Assembly: GCA_021815785.1 (NCBI GenBank)
Contig: JAKAZS010000027.1
Span: forward strand, 1-35,320
Direction of reading: 5' to 3'
DNA length: 35,320 bases
From: a bacterium
GTDB taxonomy: Bacteria > Cyanobacteriota > Vampirovibrionia > Obscuribacterales > JAKAZS01
The number at the start of each line of letters is the position of its first letter. Position 1 is the stretch's first letter. A model generated the notes under the pieces. It worked only from the letters and a program-made list of their open reading frames with translations. It was not told the origin of the DNA and did not search any database. Made by a program: the position numbers and the translations under genes. Below are positions 17,130 through 24,150 of the stretch, piece by piece.

Positions 17130-18347
17130 TTATTGGGTTTCAAGTTGACCATTGCTAGCCGTTTGAACTTTGGGCGAAGCTGGTTTATTAAATTTGGCCG
17201 TTAATTTAGACCAAATTGGCTTCTTATTATTAATCTTGGCCGTATTAATAGTTTGGTGAATTGCTAAATTATCACTGCCTTGAGCTGTAGGCATAGATGG
17301 ACTGTCAAAACCTTCTGTTTTAATCCGTGGTAAAGGGAGTGATTTGGTATTGTTTGCAATTTGTGGCGCGTTTGTGGTTTTGGTTTTGGGCTTTAAATTG
17401 GCTATTTTAGCCATGACATTTTTGGTCGAAGTCTTAATTGACTCTGTACCCGAACCTATTTTTTCGCCAATATTTTTAGTTGAGGCTTTAAGGAGTTTGG
17501 ACGTTGAGCCTAATTTATCCTCCATAACTTTTACCGTATTACCAAGAGTTGATGAGGACGTTTTAACACCAGTCTCAACTTTTTGCGCTACTGTTTTAGT
17601 ACCATCACCAAGTTTTTGCGCTACAGATTTAGTGCCATCACCAAGTTTCTGAGCTACAGATTTAGTGCTTTCACCAAGTTTCTGAGCTACAGATTTAGTG
17701 CTTTCACTAAGTTTCTGGGCTACCGCTTTACTTCCACCGCCAAGTTTATCTGGCATGTCTTTAATTGGTTTTGCACTTGATATTGATTTTGCTCCGCCAA
17801 TTATACTTGAGCTAGCAGCTTTTAGTGTATTTACATAACCATCTTTGATCTGTTTAAGACTATCACTAAGTTTGGGCTGATTATTGCTCAGCTTATTCAT
17901 TTGAGTTGTGGTCGCAGCTGGATCGGTTAAGGTATTATTTGCATTATTGAGGCCAACTTGAGTCTTAATATTTTTAATAGCTTTAATCGGTTTAACTTTA
18001 GATTTGGCTACCTTTGGACTATCTGTTGTTTGGGTAAAATCCATTTTTGAGGTAGTTTGCTTTTTAACTGGAATTAAGCGAACTATCTGACTGGATTTAA
18101 TTTTCTTTTCAGCTTCGACTTTTTTATTGGTATGACTAAGTTTTGGCAGAGTAAATTTCTTTGTTTTTGCATCAGTCTTGGCTTCAACGGTTACACCTGG
18201 TGCTTGTATATCAGCGTAAGGATCAAGTACTGAATGTGAGCTAGCTAAAGCCTGATCTATCATACCTAGGTTAGTAATCAGACTGAAGGCCATTAGCATA
18301 GCTAACCGTTTATTACCTAATAGTAAACTGATTTTAAAAGTATTCAT
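17130..18347 (-). CDS. Secreted hendecad-repeat protein, unknown function
   Basis: I do not recognise this 405-aa protein. The start at ATG 18347 is favoured by GAGGT about 8 nt upstream and by the signal peptide it yields (MNTFKISLLLGNKRLAM plus a hydrophobic core ending near ALA). The frame is open 32 codons further upstream. After a Lys-rich, disordered-looking part, the middle holds about five near-identical 11-residue units of the type KSVAQKLGEST, continued by looser 11-mers (such as LLKASTKNIGEKIGSGTESIK). Regular 11-residue periodicity predicts right-handed coiled coil or an amphipathic, LEA-like helix. The tail is Pro/Asn/Lys-rich. It is likely periplasmic or surface-exposed. Confidence 0.8.
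   Translation of the reverse strand: MNTFKISLLLGNKRLAMLMAFSLITNLGMIDQALASSHSVLDPYADIQAPGVTVEAKTDAKTKKFTLPKLSHTNKKVEAEKKIKSSQIVRLIPVKKQTTSKMDFTQTTDSPKVAKSKVKPIKAIKNIKTQVGLNNANNTLTDPAATTTQMNKLSNNQPKLSDSLKQIKDGYVNTLKAASSSIIGGAKSISSAKPIKDMPDKLGGGSKAVAQKLSESTKSVAQKLGESTKSVAQKLGDGTKSVAQKLGDGTKTVAQKVETGVKTSSSTLGNTVKVMEDKLGSTSKLLKASTKNIGEKIGSGTESIKTSTKNVMAKIANLKPKTKTTNAPQIANNTKSLPLPRIKTEGFDSPSMPTAQGSDNLAIHQTINTAKINNKKPIWSKLTAKFNKPASPKVQTASNGQLETQ
17581..17745 (-). repeat. 33-bp tandem repeats inside the hendecad protein
   Basis: About five consecutive 33-bp units (starting near 17581, 17614, 17647, 17680 and 17713) encode 11-residue repeats. The third and fourth units are nearly identical and the outer ones more diverged, as expected for unit turnover by slippage or recombination. 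Confidence 0.85.
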
Positions 18348-18443
18348 TAGTTGAACCTCATTTTCCAAATAAATATTCTGTATAGTTGTCATTAAAGTAA
18401 ATTTTCGGGAAAATTTCAAGAGGTTATTGCCTTGATATTGCAA

Positions 18444-18777
18444 TTTTAAAATAAAAGTAATCTTATTATTAATCTATTTATTCACCTATAAAAAAATTGG
18501 AAAATTATTCTTTGACTTTTAATTGATGATAATTGGATATAAAAGCGGGTATTGTGCTTACATTTATTTAAACGATAATAATAAAAGTTAATTTTTTTTA
18601 TTATAAAAAATTAATTATCAAAAATAAAATAGAAGGATTTAATTTTGGTAGTCAAGTACATAATAGGTTTTGTCTTATTAAAAATAGCTGATATTTAATC
18701 TTTAGAGCAATATACTAATGTATAGTTTTTCGGTATAATGAAATTATCATTATTTATTTAACTGATAGGAGTTAATT
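18444..18777. other. Intergenic region before the 55-aa membrane protein
   Basis: This gap is AT-rich with no ORF I can support. A TATAAT at 18734-18739, about 40 bp before the small ORF, is the best promoter element; no consensus -35 is present. A TTGACT near 18512 has no well-spaced -10. Confidence 0.35.
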
Positions 18778-18945
18778 ATGCATCATGAATACATCCCAAC
18801 AAATGGACCGCAATTTGTCGTTATGTTATTTATCTATTTTGCAATAACTCTAGGTGCTATCATGTATGTTGGTGCTAATAAACTATTTTTCACGAAAACG
18901 CCCGATGAAAATATTAAGGAAGATTCACAAGAAGCTAAATTTTAA
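18778..18945 (+). CDS. Small single-TM protein (55 aa)
   Basis: The ORF has a strong Shine-Dalgarno (AGGAG, 7 nt before ATG) and a TATAAT about 40 bp upstream, so it is probably real despite its size. The product has a short polar start (MHHEYIPTNGPQ), one membrane helix (about residues 13-38, with FVVMLFIYFAITLGAIMYVG) and an acidic cytoplasm-like tail. The size and topology resemble accessory subunits of membrane complexes, but I cannot assign a partner. Its stop overlaps the convergent uspA stop by 4 nt. Confidence 0.7.
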   Translation: MHHEYIPTNGPQFVVMLFIYFAITLGAIMYVGANKLFFTKTPDENIKEDSQEAKF

Positions 18946-19403
18946 ATAGCTAAATTGGCTTTTTTGATTTTCACTATTTCAACACTGCAGGGGCTATGCG
19001 AAGCTACCGCTTCTGAGACAGAACCTAAGAGGAATTTGTTTATCCCTTTTCTTCCGTGAGAGCCAAGAATTATTAAATCAGCATTACATTCTTTAGCTGA
19101 TTGCAGTATCTCTTCTTTAGCAAAGCCTTCTAAAACTTGGCCTTTTATCTCGTTATTGGGTAATGACTGTTTAAAGCGGTTGACAGTTTCAGCAACTAAG
19201 GCATTAGCCGATTTGGAAATTTCTTGAAATACTTCTTGGGATAAATGTCCATAATTAGCATGAAAACTAACATATTCTGGATAAACGGGTTCAATAACAG
19301 TAATTACTAAAAACTTGGCATTAGTCGACCAGGGTCGGTTCAGAATACTATCTATAGCTTCTTTTGAATATTCGGAATTATCAATAGCAATCAATACTTG
19401 CAT
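18942..19403 (-). CDS. Universal stress protein, UspA family
   Basis: This is a 153-aa single Usp domain. The N-terminal VLIAIDNSEYSKEAI strand and the ATP-binding loop G-x2-G-x9-G-S (in GSHGRKGINKFLLGSVSEAV) are both intact, so it belongs to the ATP-binding subgroup. Such proteins act as cytoplasmic dimers in stress or energy adaptation, and the exact role is unknown. It stands alone on its strand between the 55-aa protein and aroB. Confidence 0.92.
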   Translation of the reverse strand: MQVLIAIDNSEYSKEAIDSILNRPWSTNAKFLVITVIEPVYPEYVSFHANYGHLSQEVFQEISKSANALVAETVNRFKQSLPNNEIKGQVLEGFAKEEILQSAKECNADLIILGSHGRKGINKFLLGSVSEAVASHSPCSVEIVKIKKANLAI

Positions 19404-19508
19404 AATTTAAATTTTAAGACTTCAGCTAAAATACTAAGGTAAATTATATCATTAACTTTTATGCTAGCGTTGCAAGCAAATGTTAAATTCTAGATATATT
19501 AGTTAATT

Positions 19509-19607
19509 AATTAGGTCATAGTTTTGCTAAAGGCTTACTGTAAAAATTTTGCATTTAGCTCGACCCTAGGCTATTGTTCAATTAGGTCATGGTTTTGATA
19601 AAGGCTT
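19509..19607. repeat. Duplicated aroB 3' end
   Basis: The 28-bp segment at 19580-19607, covering the last codons and stop of aroB, recurs at 19509-19536 with 2 mismatches, offset 71 bp. The extra copy lies just downstream of the gene and still reads A-F-S-K-T-M-T-stop on the minus strand. Confidence 0.85.
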
Positions 19608-20739
19608 CTATTTGTGAAAGTGTCAGCGGATATTTGTAGTTAACTAAACCTAATTTGCTTAACGGTAAAACAAAATTTAAGCTATGAGTAGATCTTTTCT
19701 TATCGGATTTTAAAACAGTGGCAAATTTTTCCCAAGTAAAACTTAAATTGGCATTGAGTTTAATTGGCAAGTGAAAATTTTGTAATAGACCAGTAATCTG
19801 GTTAATCTGTTCGACATTGTTTTGATTTAAGTAATAGGATAATTTAAAGGCATATATAATTCCCAGACTAACCGCTTCGCCATGATTGAAATCTTTACTG
19901 AATAAGGCCTCAAATACGTGTCCAAAGCTGTGCCCTAAATTAAGGCAATGGCGTATATTTTGATCGTAAGGATCTTTAGCTATCGTGTTTAATTTCATTT
20001 TCAAACAGTTAATTATAATATCTTTAAGACTTGGATGATTAATATTGAAATTTTCATAACTTAATTTTGTCAATACTTCATAAAATGATTTGGGACCCAT
20101 TTGATAATTGGTTTCACGGCTAATGGTTTCTTCAATAAGGCTGTATTTAATAATTTCAGCCATACCAGCGTTAAATTCGCGACTGGGTAAACTGGCTAAA
20201 TATTTTAAGTCGATAATGATAAGTTGAGGTTGATAAATAGTGCCAATGACGTTTTTATGACCTTGCCAATTTAAACCATTTTTCCCGCCAATACTAGCAT
20301 CTATTTGACCAAGTAAGGTAGTTGGGACATTAATTAGATTTAGTCCGCGTAAATAGGTTGAAGCAGCAAAACCAGTAAGATCGGTAATGTCACCGCCGCC
20401 AAAGGCAATAATTGTATCATCTTTGCTAAATTCATTTGCTTGCAAACAGTTATAAATAGCTAATAAATTTTTTTGATCTTTTAATATAATACCATCTGGT
20501 AAATTTAAGGTTTTAATTATTGAATGAGGAATTTTTTCGAGGCTTGTTTGTAAATGGTTTAGCCATAATTCGGCAATTTTAGATTGGGTGATAATTAAAA
20601 ACTTTTTTCCGAAATTTTGGCTATAGTTAATTATTTTGCTACTGGCGCCGTTACCAATTAATACCCGTATTTCGTCATTATGGTATGGTATAGCTATATT
20701 TAAATTGGTAATTAAGTCAAAATGGCCAGGTTTATGCAT
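19582..20739 (-). CDS. aroB: 3-dehydroquinate synthase
   Basis: AroB converts DAHP to 3-dehydroquinate, the second step of the shikimate pathway, using NAD and a divalent metal. The NAD/metal core is clear: GGGDITDLTGFAASTYLRG, then INVPTTLLGQIDASIGGKNG, the metal-ligand region GHSFGHVFEA and HGEAVSLG. I prefer ATG 20739 (385 aa). A TTG at 20799 would add 20 polar residues and neither has a clear ribosome site. The gene is divergent from lysA. Confidence 0.94.
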   Translation of the reverse strand: MHKPGHFDLITNLNIAIPYHNDEIRVLIGNGASSKIINYSQNFGKKFLIITQSKIAELWLNHLQTSLEKIPHSIIKTLNLPDGIILKDQKNLLAIYNCLQANEFSKDDTIIAFGGGDITDLTGFAASTYLRGLNLINVPTTLLGQIDASIGGKNGLNWQGHKNVIGTIYQPQLIIIDLKYLASLPSREFNAGMAEIIKYSLIEETISRETNYQMGPKSFYEVLTKLSYENFNINHPSLKDIIINCLKMKLNTIAKDPYDQNIRHCLNLGHSFGHVFEALFSKDFNHGEAVSLGIIYAFKLSYYLNQNNVEQINQITGLLQNFHLPIKLNANLSFTWEKFATVLKSDKKRSTHSLNFVLPLSKLGLVNYKYPLTLSQIEAFIKTMT

Positions 20740-20977
20740 ATTGTTGCGATTTTTTTCAAGTAGCTTTTTATGCTTATTATTATATAAAATATTTGCCAAT
20801 TACAAATATTAAGTTTTGCCCTGATGATATTTTTTAAGCTCGCAATTTTGCACAAACTTTACTTTAAACATTAAAAGATTGTTCGATATTTACAGTATGT
20901 TATGCTTTTATAATAGGCTCATTACTATCCCGATTTTTTCATAATTAATCCTTGACCTTTAGTACAGATAAATCATC

Positions 20978-22312
20978 ATGAATAAAGCTAGTGCAAAAAT
21001 TGTTTCACCAAATTCTTCAATACAACCAGTGACTGCTGTCCGTAACTTGCTCAACCATCTTACAATAGGAAAGCTGGACTGTGTTGATCTAGTGCAAAAA
21101 TATGGATCGCCTTTATGGATAATTGACGAAGAAACAGTTCACCAATCTATTCAATCGTGTTTGGCTGGGTTAAGCCAATACCCTAATTCTCAGTTGATTT
21201 ATGCTGGTAAGGCATTTTTGTGCACGGCTATTTGTAAATTATTACAAAATTATAATATTGGCCTGGATGTTGTTTCTTATGGTGAGTTGTTTACAGCTCA
21301 AACAGCGGATTTTGCGCCAGATAAAATTTATTTTCATGGTAATAATAAAAGCCCTGCGGAAATTAACTTAGCTTTAGACTATGGTTGCGTCAATTTCATT
21401 GTTGATAATGAATCAGAATTGTCAACAATTATTGATTTGGCTAAAACTAAAAATATTAAAGCTAATCTTATGTTAAGAGTAACTCCCGACATTGAAACGC
21501 AAACGCATGAATATATCAAAACGGGACATAAATCCAGTAAATTTGGTTTAAGTGTCAATCAGATTATTAATTTAGCCAATAAAATTGCTGCTTTAGATTT
21601 GAATTTTTTAGGGCTGCATGTTCATTTAGGTAGTCAGTCCACTAAACTTAAGCCATATTTAGATTCGGTTTCAGTAATAGCCCATCTGGCTAAAGTTTTA
21701 AAATTACAATATGGTTTAAATACTAATCAAGTCAATTTGGGTGGTGGGGTAGGTATTAAGTATAATGATAACGATAATCCCATTCCTTTATATAAATGGT
21801 CTAAGTCTTTAGCTTTAGAATTAAAAACCCAATTTGAATTACAGGCTTTGCCAAAGCCAAAACTTATTTTAGAACCAGGTCGAGCTATTATTGGAACAGC
21901 TGGGGTGACTATATATACAATTGGCCATAACAAGGTTTTAGATAATGGTATTGAATATATAAGTATTGATGGTGGCTTAGCTGATAACCCCAGACCCGCT
22001 ATGTATCAGGCTAAATATACGGCCGAACTGGCTAACCGAATTAATGCTGCCAACAAAACGGTTACTATTGTCGGTAAATATTGTGAATCTGGCGATGTTC
22101 TCATTAAAGACATAAATTTAGAGGCTAAGACGGGCGATCTTTTAGTTGTATATGGGACAGGCGCATATAATTACACTATGTCTTCGAACTATAATCGAAC
22201 CCCAAGGCCAGCCTGTATTTTAGTTAAAGATGGTAAGGCTGAACCTATTATTAAGGCAGAGACTTATCATGACTTGATTAGTCATGATAATATCCCGAAT
22301 TGGTTAGAGTAG
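20978..22312 (+). CDS. lysA: Diaminopimelate decarboxylase
   Basis: LysA performs the last step of lysine synthesis, decarboxylating meso-diaminopimelate with PLP. The PLP lysine is K78 in IYAGKAFL. The GLHVHLGSQ strand, the phosphate-binding GGGVGIKY, the LEPGRAIIG segment, the C-E-S-G-D active-site motif and the YNRTPRPA tail motif are all present. The length of 444 aa is normal, with an N-terminal extension of about 25 residues. A TATAAT (20909-20914) lies 64 bp upstream. No lysine riboswitch is apparent in the short leader. Confidence 0.95.
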   Translation: MNKASAKIVSPNSSIQPVTAVRNLLNHLTIGKLDCVDLVQKYGSPLWIIDEETVHQSIQSCLAGLSQYPNSQLIYAGKAFLCTAICKLLQNYNIGLDVVSYGELFTAQTADFAPDKIYFHGNNKSPAEINLALDYGCVNFIVDNESELSTIIDLAKTKNIKANLMLRVTPDIETQTHEYIKTGHKSSKFGLSVNQIINLANKIAALDLNFLGLHVHLGSQSTKLKPYLDSVSVIAHLAKVLKLQYGLNTNQVNLGGGVGIKYNDNDNPIPLYKWSKSLALELKTQFELQALPKPKLILEPGRAIIGTAGVTIYTIGHNKVLDNGIEYISIDGGLADNPRPAMYQAKYTAELANRINAANKTVTIVGKYCESGDVLIKDINLEAKTGDLLVVYGTGAYNYTMSSNYNRTPRPACILVKDGKAEPIIKAETYHDLISHDNIPNWLE

Positions 22313-22329
22313 TGAGTTTTATTGATTTG

Positions 22330-22345
22330 CTTTAATGATTTAAAG
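22330..22345 (+). terminator. Possible lysA terminator
   Basis: CTTTAA (22330-22335), loop TGAT and TTAAAG (22340-22345) form a 6-bp stem followed by TAAGTTGTTTTT, 17 bp after the lysA stop. Confidence 0.35.
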
Positions 22346-22367
22346 TAAGTTGTTTTTCAGTTGACGA

Positions 22368-22396
22368 TAGGAGTGCTTCCTACCATCACTTTGGTA
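22368..22396. other. Two overlapping small inverted repeats upstream of cdaA
   Basis: TAGGA/TCCTA (22368-22372 with 22378-22382) and TACCA/TGGTA (22381-22385 with 22392-22396) share two bases, so only one hairpin can form fully at a time. They lie about 120 bp before cdaA. This may be a terminator or leader element; function unknown. Confidence 0.25.
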
Positions 22397-22515
22397 AAGA
22401 AGTGCTTAGTGTTAGGTTTAAAATAAATATTTGCAATTTTAAATTAAAACTAGTATATTGAATTAAGTAGTAAAGACTATTAAATTTAATATTCTTATTT
22501 TTATGTTGTATATTT

Positions 22516-23433
22516 ATGAATATTCTCTCAAGTATCTTATTGTCTAATGATTTAAATAATCTGATTAAAATTTGCTTACAAATTATCATTTTAAGTTATA
22601 TCATTTTTTTAGTATGGCGCCGTATTAAAGGTACACAGGCTGAAGGGCTTTTAAAAGGGGCTATATTATTAATTTTATTTATTGCTATTTCCTATTTAGC
22701 TAAATTAACGCTAATAACCTCTATAATTCAGCATTTAATACCTTTTACGCTTTTGGCTATTGTGGTGATTTTTCAGCCGGAAATTCGCAAAGGGCTTAAT
22801 TATTTGGGTAGGCTTAAAACTTTTAATATGGACATAAATCAACCAGAAAACTTCATGAGCCATAAGCTAGCTATGGCTCGTGAACAGATAATTCAGGCCG
22901 TAAGAGAATTGTCCCGGACGAGAATTGGGGCGTTAATTGTTGTTGAAGCCGGTAATACTCGATTTGATTATCTTTCTCCTGGAGTTAAAATAAATGCTGA
23001 TCTAACATCATTACTGTTATTAAGTTTATTCTATCCAAATTCACCACTTCATGATGGTGCGGTAATAATTAAAGATAATAAAATTATTTCCGCTGGTGTT
23101 TTATTGCCAATGACTGAAAGTTTAAAACTCAGTCACCGCTACGGTACTAGGCACAGAGCAGCTGTTGGTCTATCGGAATTATATGATGGTATCTGTATTG
23201 TAGTGTCGGAAGAAACCGGATCAATATCGGTAGCACAACAAGGTGTTTTAACTAGAGTATCGAAAATTGAAGAATTAAAAGATTTGATTGCCGCATTTTT
23301 CGATAATTTAGATGATCCTAAATCAATAAATCCTTTAAATAATTTATGGACATTATTTAGTCGTAATACGTCAACATATAATGCTAAATTGTTAAATTCA
23401 GATCAACCGACCTTGGCATCTAAAAACGATTAA
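22516..23433 (+). CDS. cdaA: Diadenylate cyclase, CdaA type
   Basis: The protein makes the second messenger c-di-AMP from two ATP. Three N-terminal membrane helices (about 17-35, 46-65 and 70-88) precede the DAC domain with its DGA motif (180-182), the GTRHRAA motif (210-216) and the SEETG segment (231-235), all intact. A low-complexity C-terminal extension of about 35 residues follows. CdaA usually sits beside ybbR (cdaR) and glmM; neither is here. No ydaO-type c-di-AMP riboswitch is visible. No clear ribosome site precedes the ATG. Confidence 0.94.
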   Translation: MNILSSILLSNDLNNLIKICLQIIILSYIIFLVWRRIKGTQAEGLLKGAILLILFIAISYLAKLTLITSIIQHLIPFTLLAIVVIFQPEIRKGLNYLGRLKTFNMDINQPENFMSHKLAMAREQIIQAVRELSRTRIGALIVVEAGNTRFDYLSPGVKINADLTSLLLLSLFYPNSPLHDGAVIIKDNKIISAGVLLPMTESLKLSHRYGTRHRAAVGLSELYDGICIVVSEETGSISVAQQGVLTRVSKIEELKDLIAAFFDNLDDPKSINPLNNLWTLFSRNTSTYNAKLLNSDQPTLASKND

Positions 23434-23450
23434 AAATAGCCTTATGCTCT

Positions 23451-23477
23451 TAAAGTGCATTTAATAAAAATGCTTTA
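23451..23477 (+). terminator. Possible cdaA terminator
   Basis: GCATTT (23457-23462) and AAATGC (23468-23473) pair around AATAA, extended by TAAA/TTTA with a 2-nt bulge. It lies 18 bp after the cdaA stop and is followed by only short T runs. Confidence 0.35.
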
Positions 23478-23705
23478 GTGGTTTTCTTGCCTAAAGTTTT
23501 TTTATTAAGTTTAAGTGAATGTTAAAAATAAGATCTTTAGTTTATATTTAGCTTAAAACACCGGAGAATATTTATAATATTTGGCTTTACAGAAGTTTGC
23601 AATTTCGTCATTATAATTTTTGCATGATAATATTGTTGTATAAGGATAAATAATAAAAAATTGATTCTTATTGATAATTACTAATTAGCGACCGAGGAGT
23701 TTAAA

Positions 23706-23768
23706 ATGTATAAAGAGCGACATTGCTTTACACTAGCCAAAAAACTCACTCAGCCATTGAGTAGATAG
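23706..23768 (+). CDS. 20-codon leader-type ORF
   Basis: The ORF has a strong ribosome site (GAGGAG, about 6 nt before the ATG) and encodes 20 residues starting MYKERHCFTL. Its TAG stop (23766-23768) falls exactly at the base of a hairpin (23768-23824). The placement resembles a leader peptide controlling an attenuator or a downstream start. It shows no run of one amino acid that would identify a regulated pathway. The 272-bp stretch before it, back to cdaA, is AT-rich and carries only a TATAAT at 23612-23617 as a possible -10. Confidence 0.45.
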   Translation: MYKERHCFTLAKKLTQPLSR

Positions 23769-23824
23769 CCCGGCTGCTGCAGGGTATTCTTTAAAAAAGT
23801 TTTTAACTAGCAGTTTTGCTGGGC
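23768..23824 (+). promoter_or_regulatory. Hairpin between leader ORF and small hydrophobic ORF
   Basis: GCCCGGC (23768-23774) pairs with GCTGGGC (23818-23824) over 7 bp including one G-U. An inner helix (TGC/GCA region, 23775-23780 with 23810-23813) can extend it. In this AT-rich gap such a GC-rich long-range stem stands out. It starts at the stop codon of the leader ORF and ends 51 nt before the next ATG. Confidence 0.45.
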
Positions 23825-23875
23825 CAAAATCAAATACATTAATTTATTACACAGATAGTTGTAGGAGATTTTGAC

Positions 23876-24010
23876 ATGCGTAAAAAACAACGAAAAAATA
23901 ATTTTTTTAATTCTATTTTTCTTAAAGCTTTTGTATGGCTGGCAGGGTTTTTATTGGAAGAAATTCCGGTAATTGGCGTAACTGTTAAATTGGCTGGAAT
24001 ATTAATTTAA
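23876..24010 (+). CDS. Small basic hydrophobic protein (44 aa)
   Basis: A strong ribosome site (AGGAG, 8 nt before ATG) supports this ORF. The 44-aa product has a very basic start (MRKKQRKNN) followed by a hydrophobic/amphipathic stretch (FLKAFVWLAGFLLEEIPVIG and on to the C-terminus), so it probably inserts in or lies along the inner membrane. Toxin-like, regulatory or pump-associated roles are all open. It is followed after 140 bp by the efflux operon. Confidence 0.6.
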   Translation: MRKKQRKNNFFNSIFLKAFVWLAGFLLEEIPVIGVTVKLAGILI

Positions 24011-24109
24011 GTATTAAAAAAATAATAACGCAAATGAATAGTAAATAATTTTTTAGTTATTTGCTATTTATTTGTGTTGAATAATTCTTAAATTTATTTG
24101 TCAAAGTAG

Positions 24110-24115
24110 TATAAT
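24110..24115 (+). promoter_or_regulatory. Possible -10 element for the efflux operon
   Basis: TATAAT (24110-24115) lies 35 bp before the pump start; no good -35 is found at 16-18 bp. A GAGGT ribosome site (24116-24120) next to it serves an out-of-frame 14-codon ORF (24129-24173) that overlaps the pump start. Confidence 0.35.
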
Positions 24116-24150
24116 GAGGTAAATATTAATGGTCGTAAAAGCAATTTTAA

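Noticed and set aside
17581-17745. CRISPR-like direct repeats
   Set aside because: Units are contiguous with no spacers, in phase with codons, and encode 11-residue protein repeats.
17344-17780. Plus-strand repetitive open frames opposite the hendecad protein
   Set aside because: They mirror the 33-bp coding repeats; the minus frame has a signal peptide and ribosome site, these do not.
20800-20977. Lysine riboswitch before lysA
   Set aside because: The leader is too short and lacks the conserved aptamer core.
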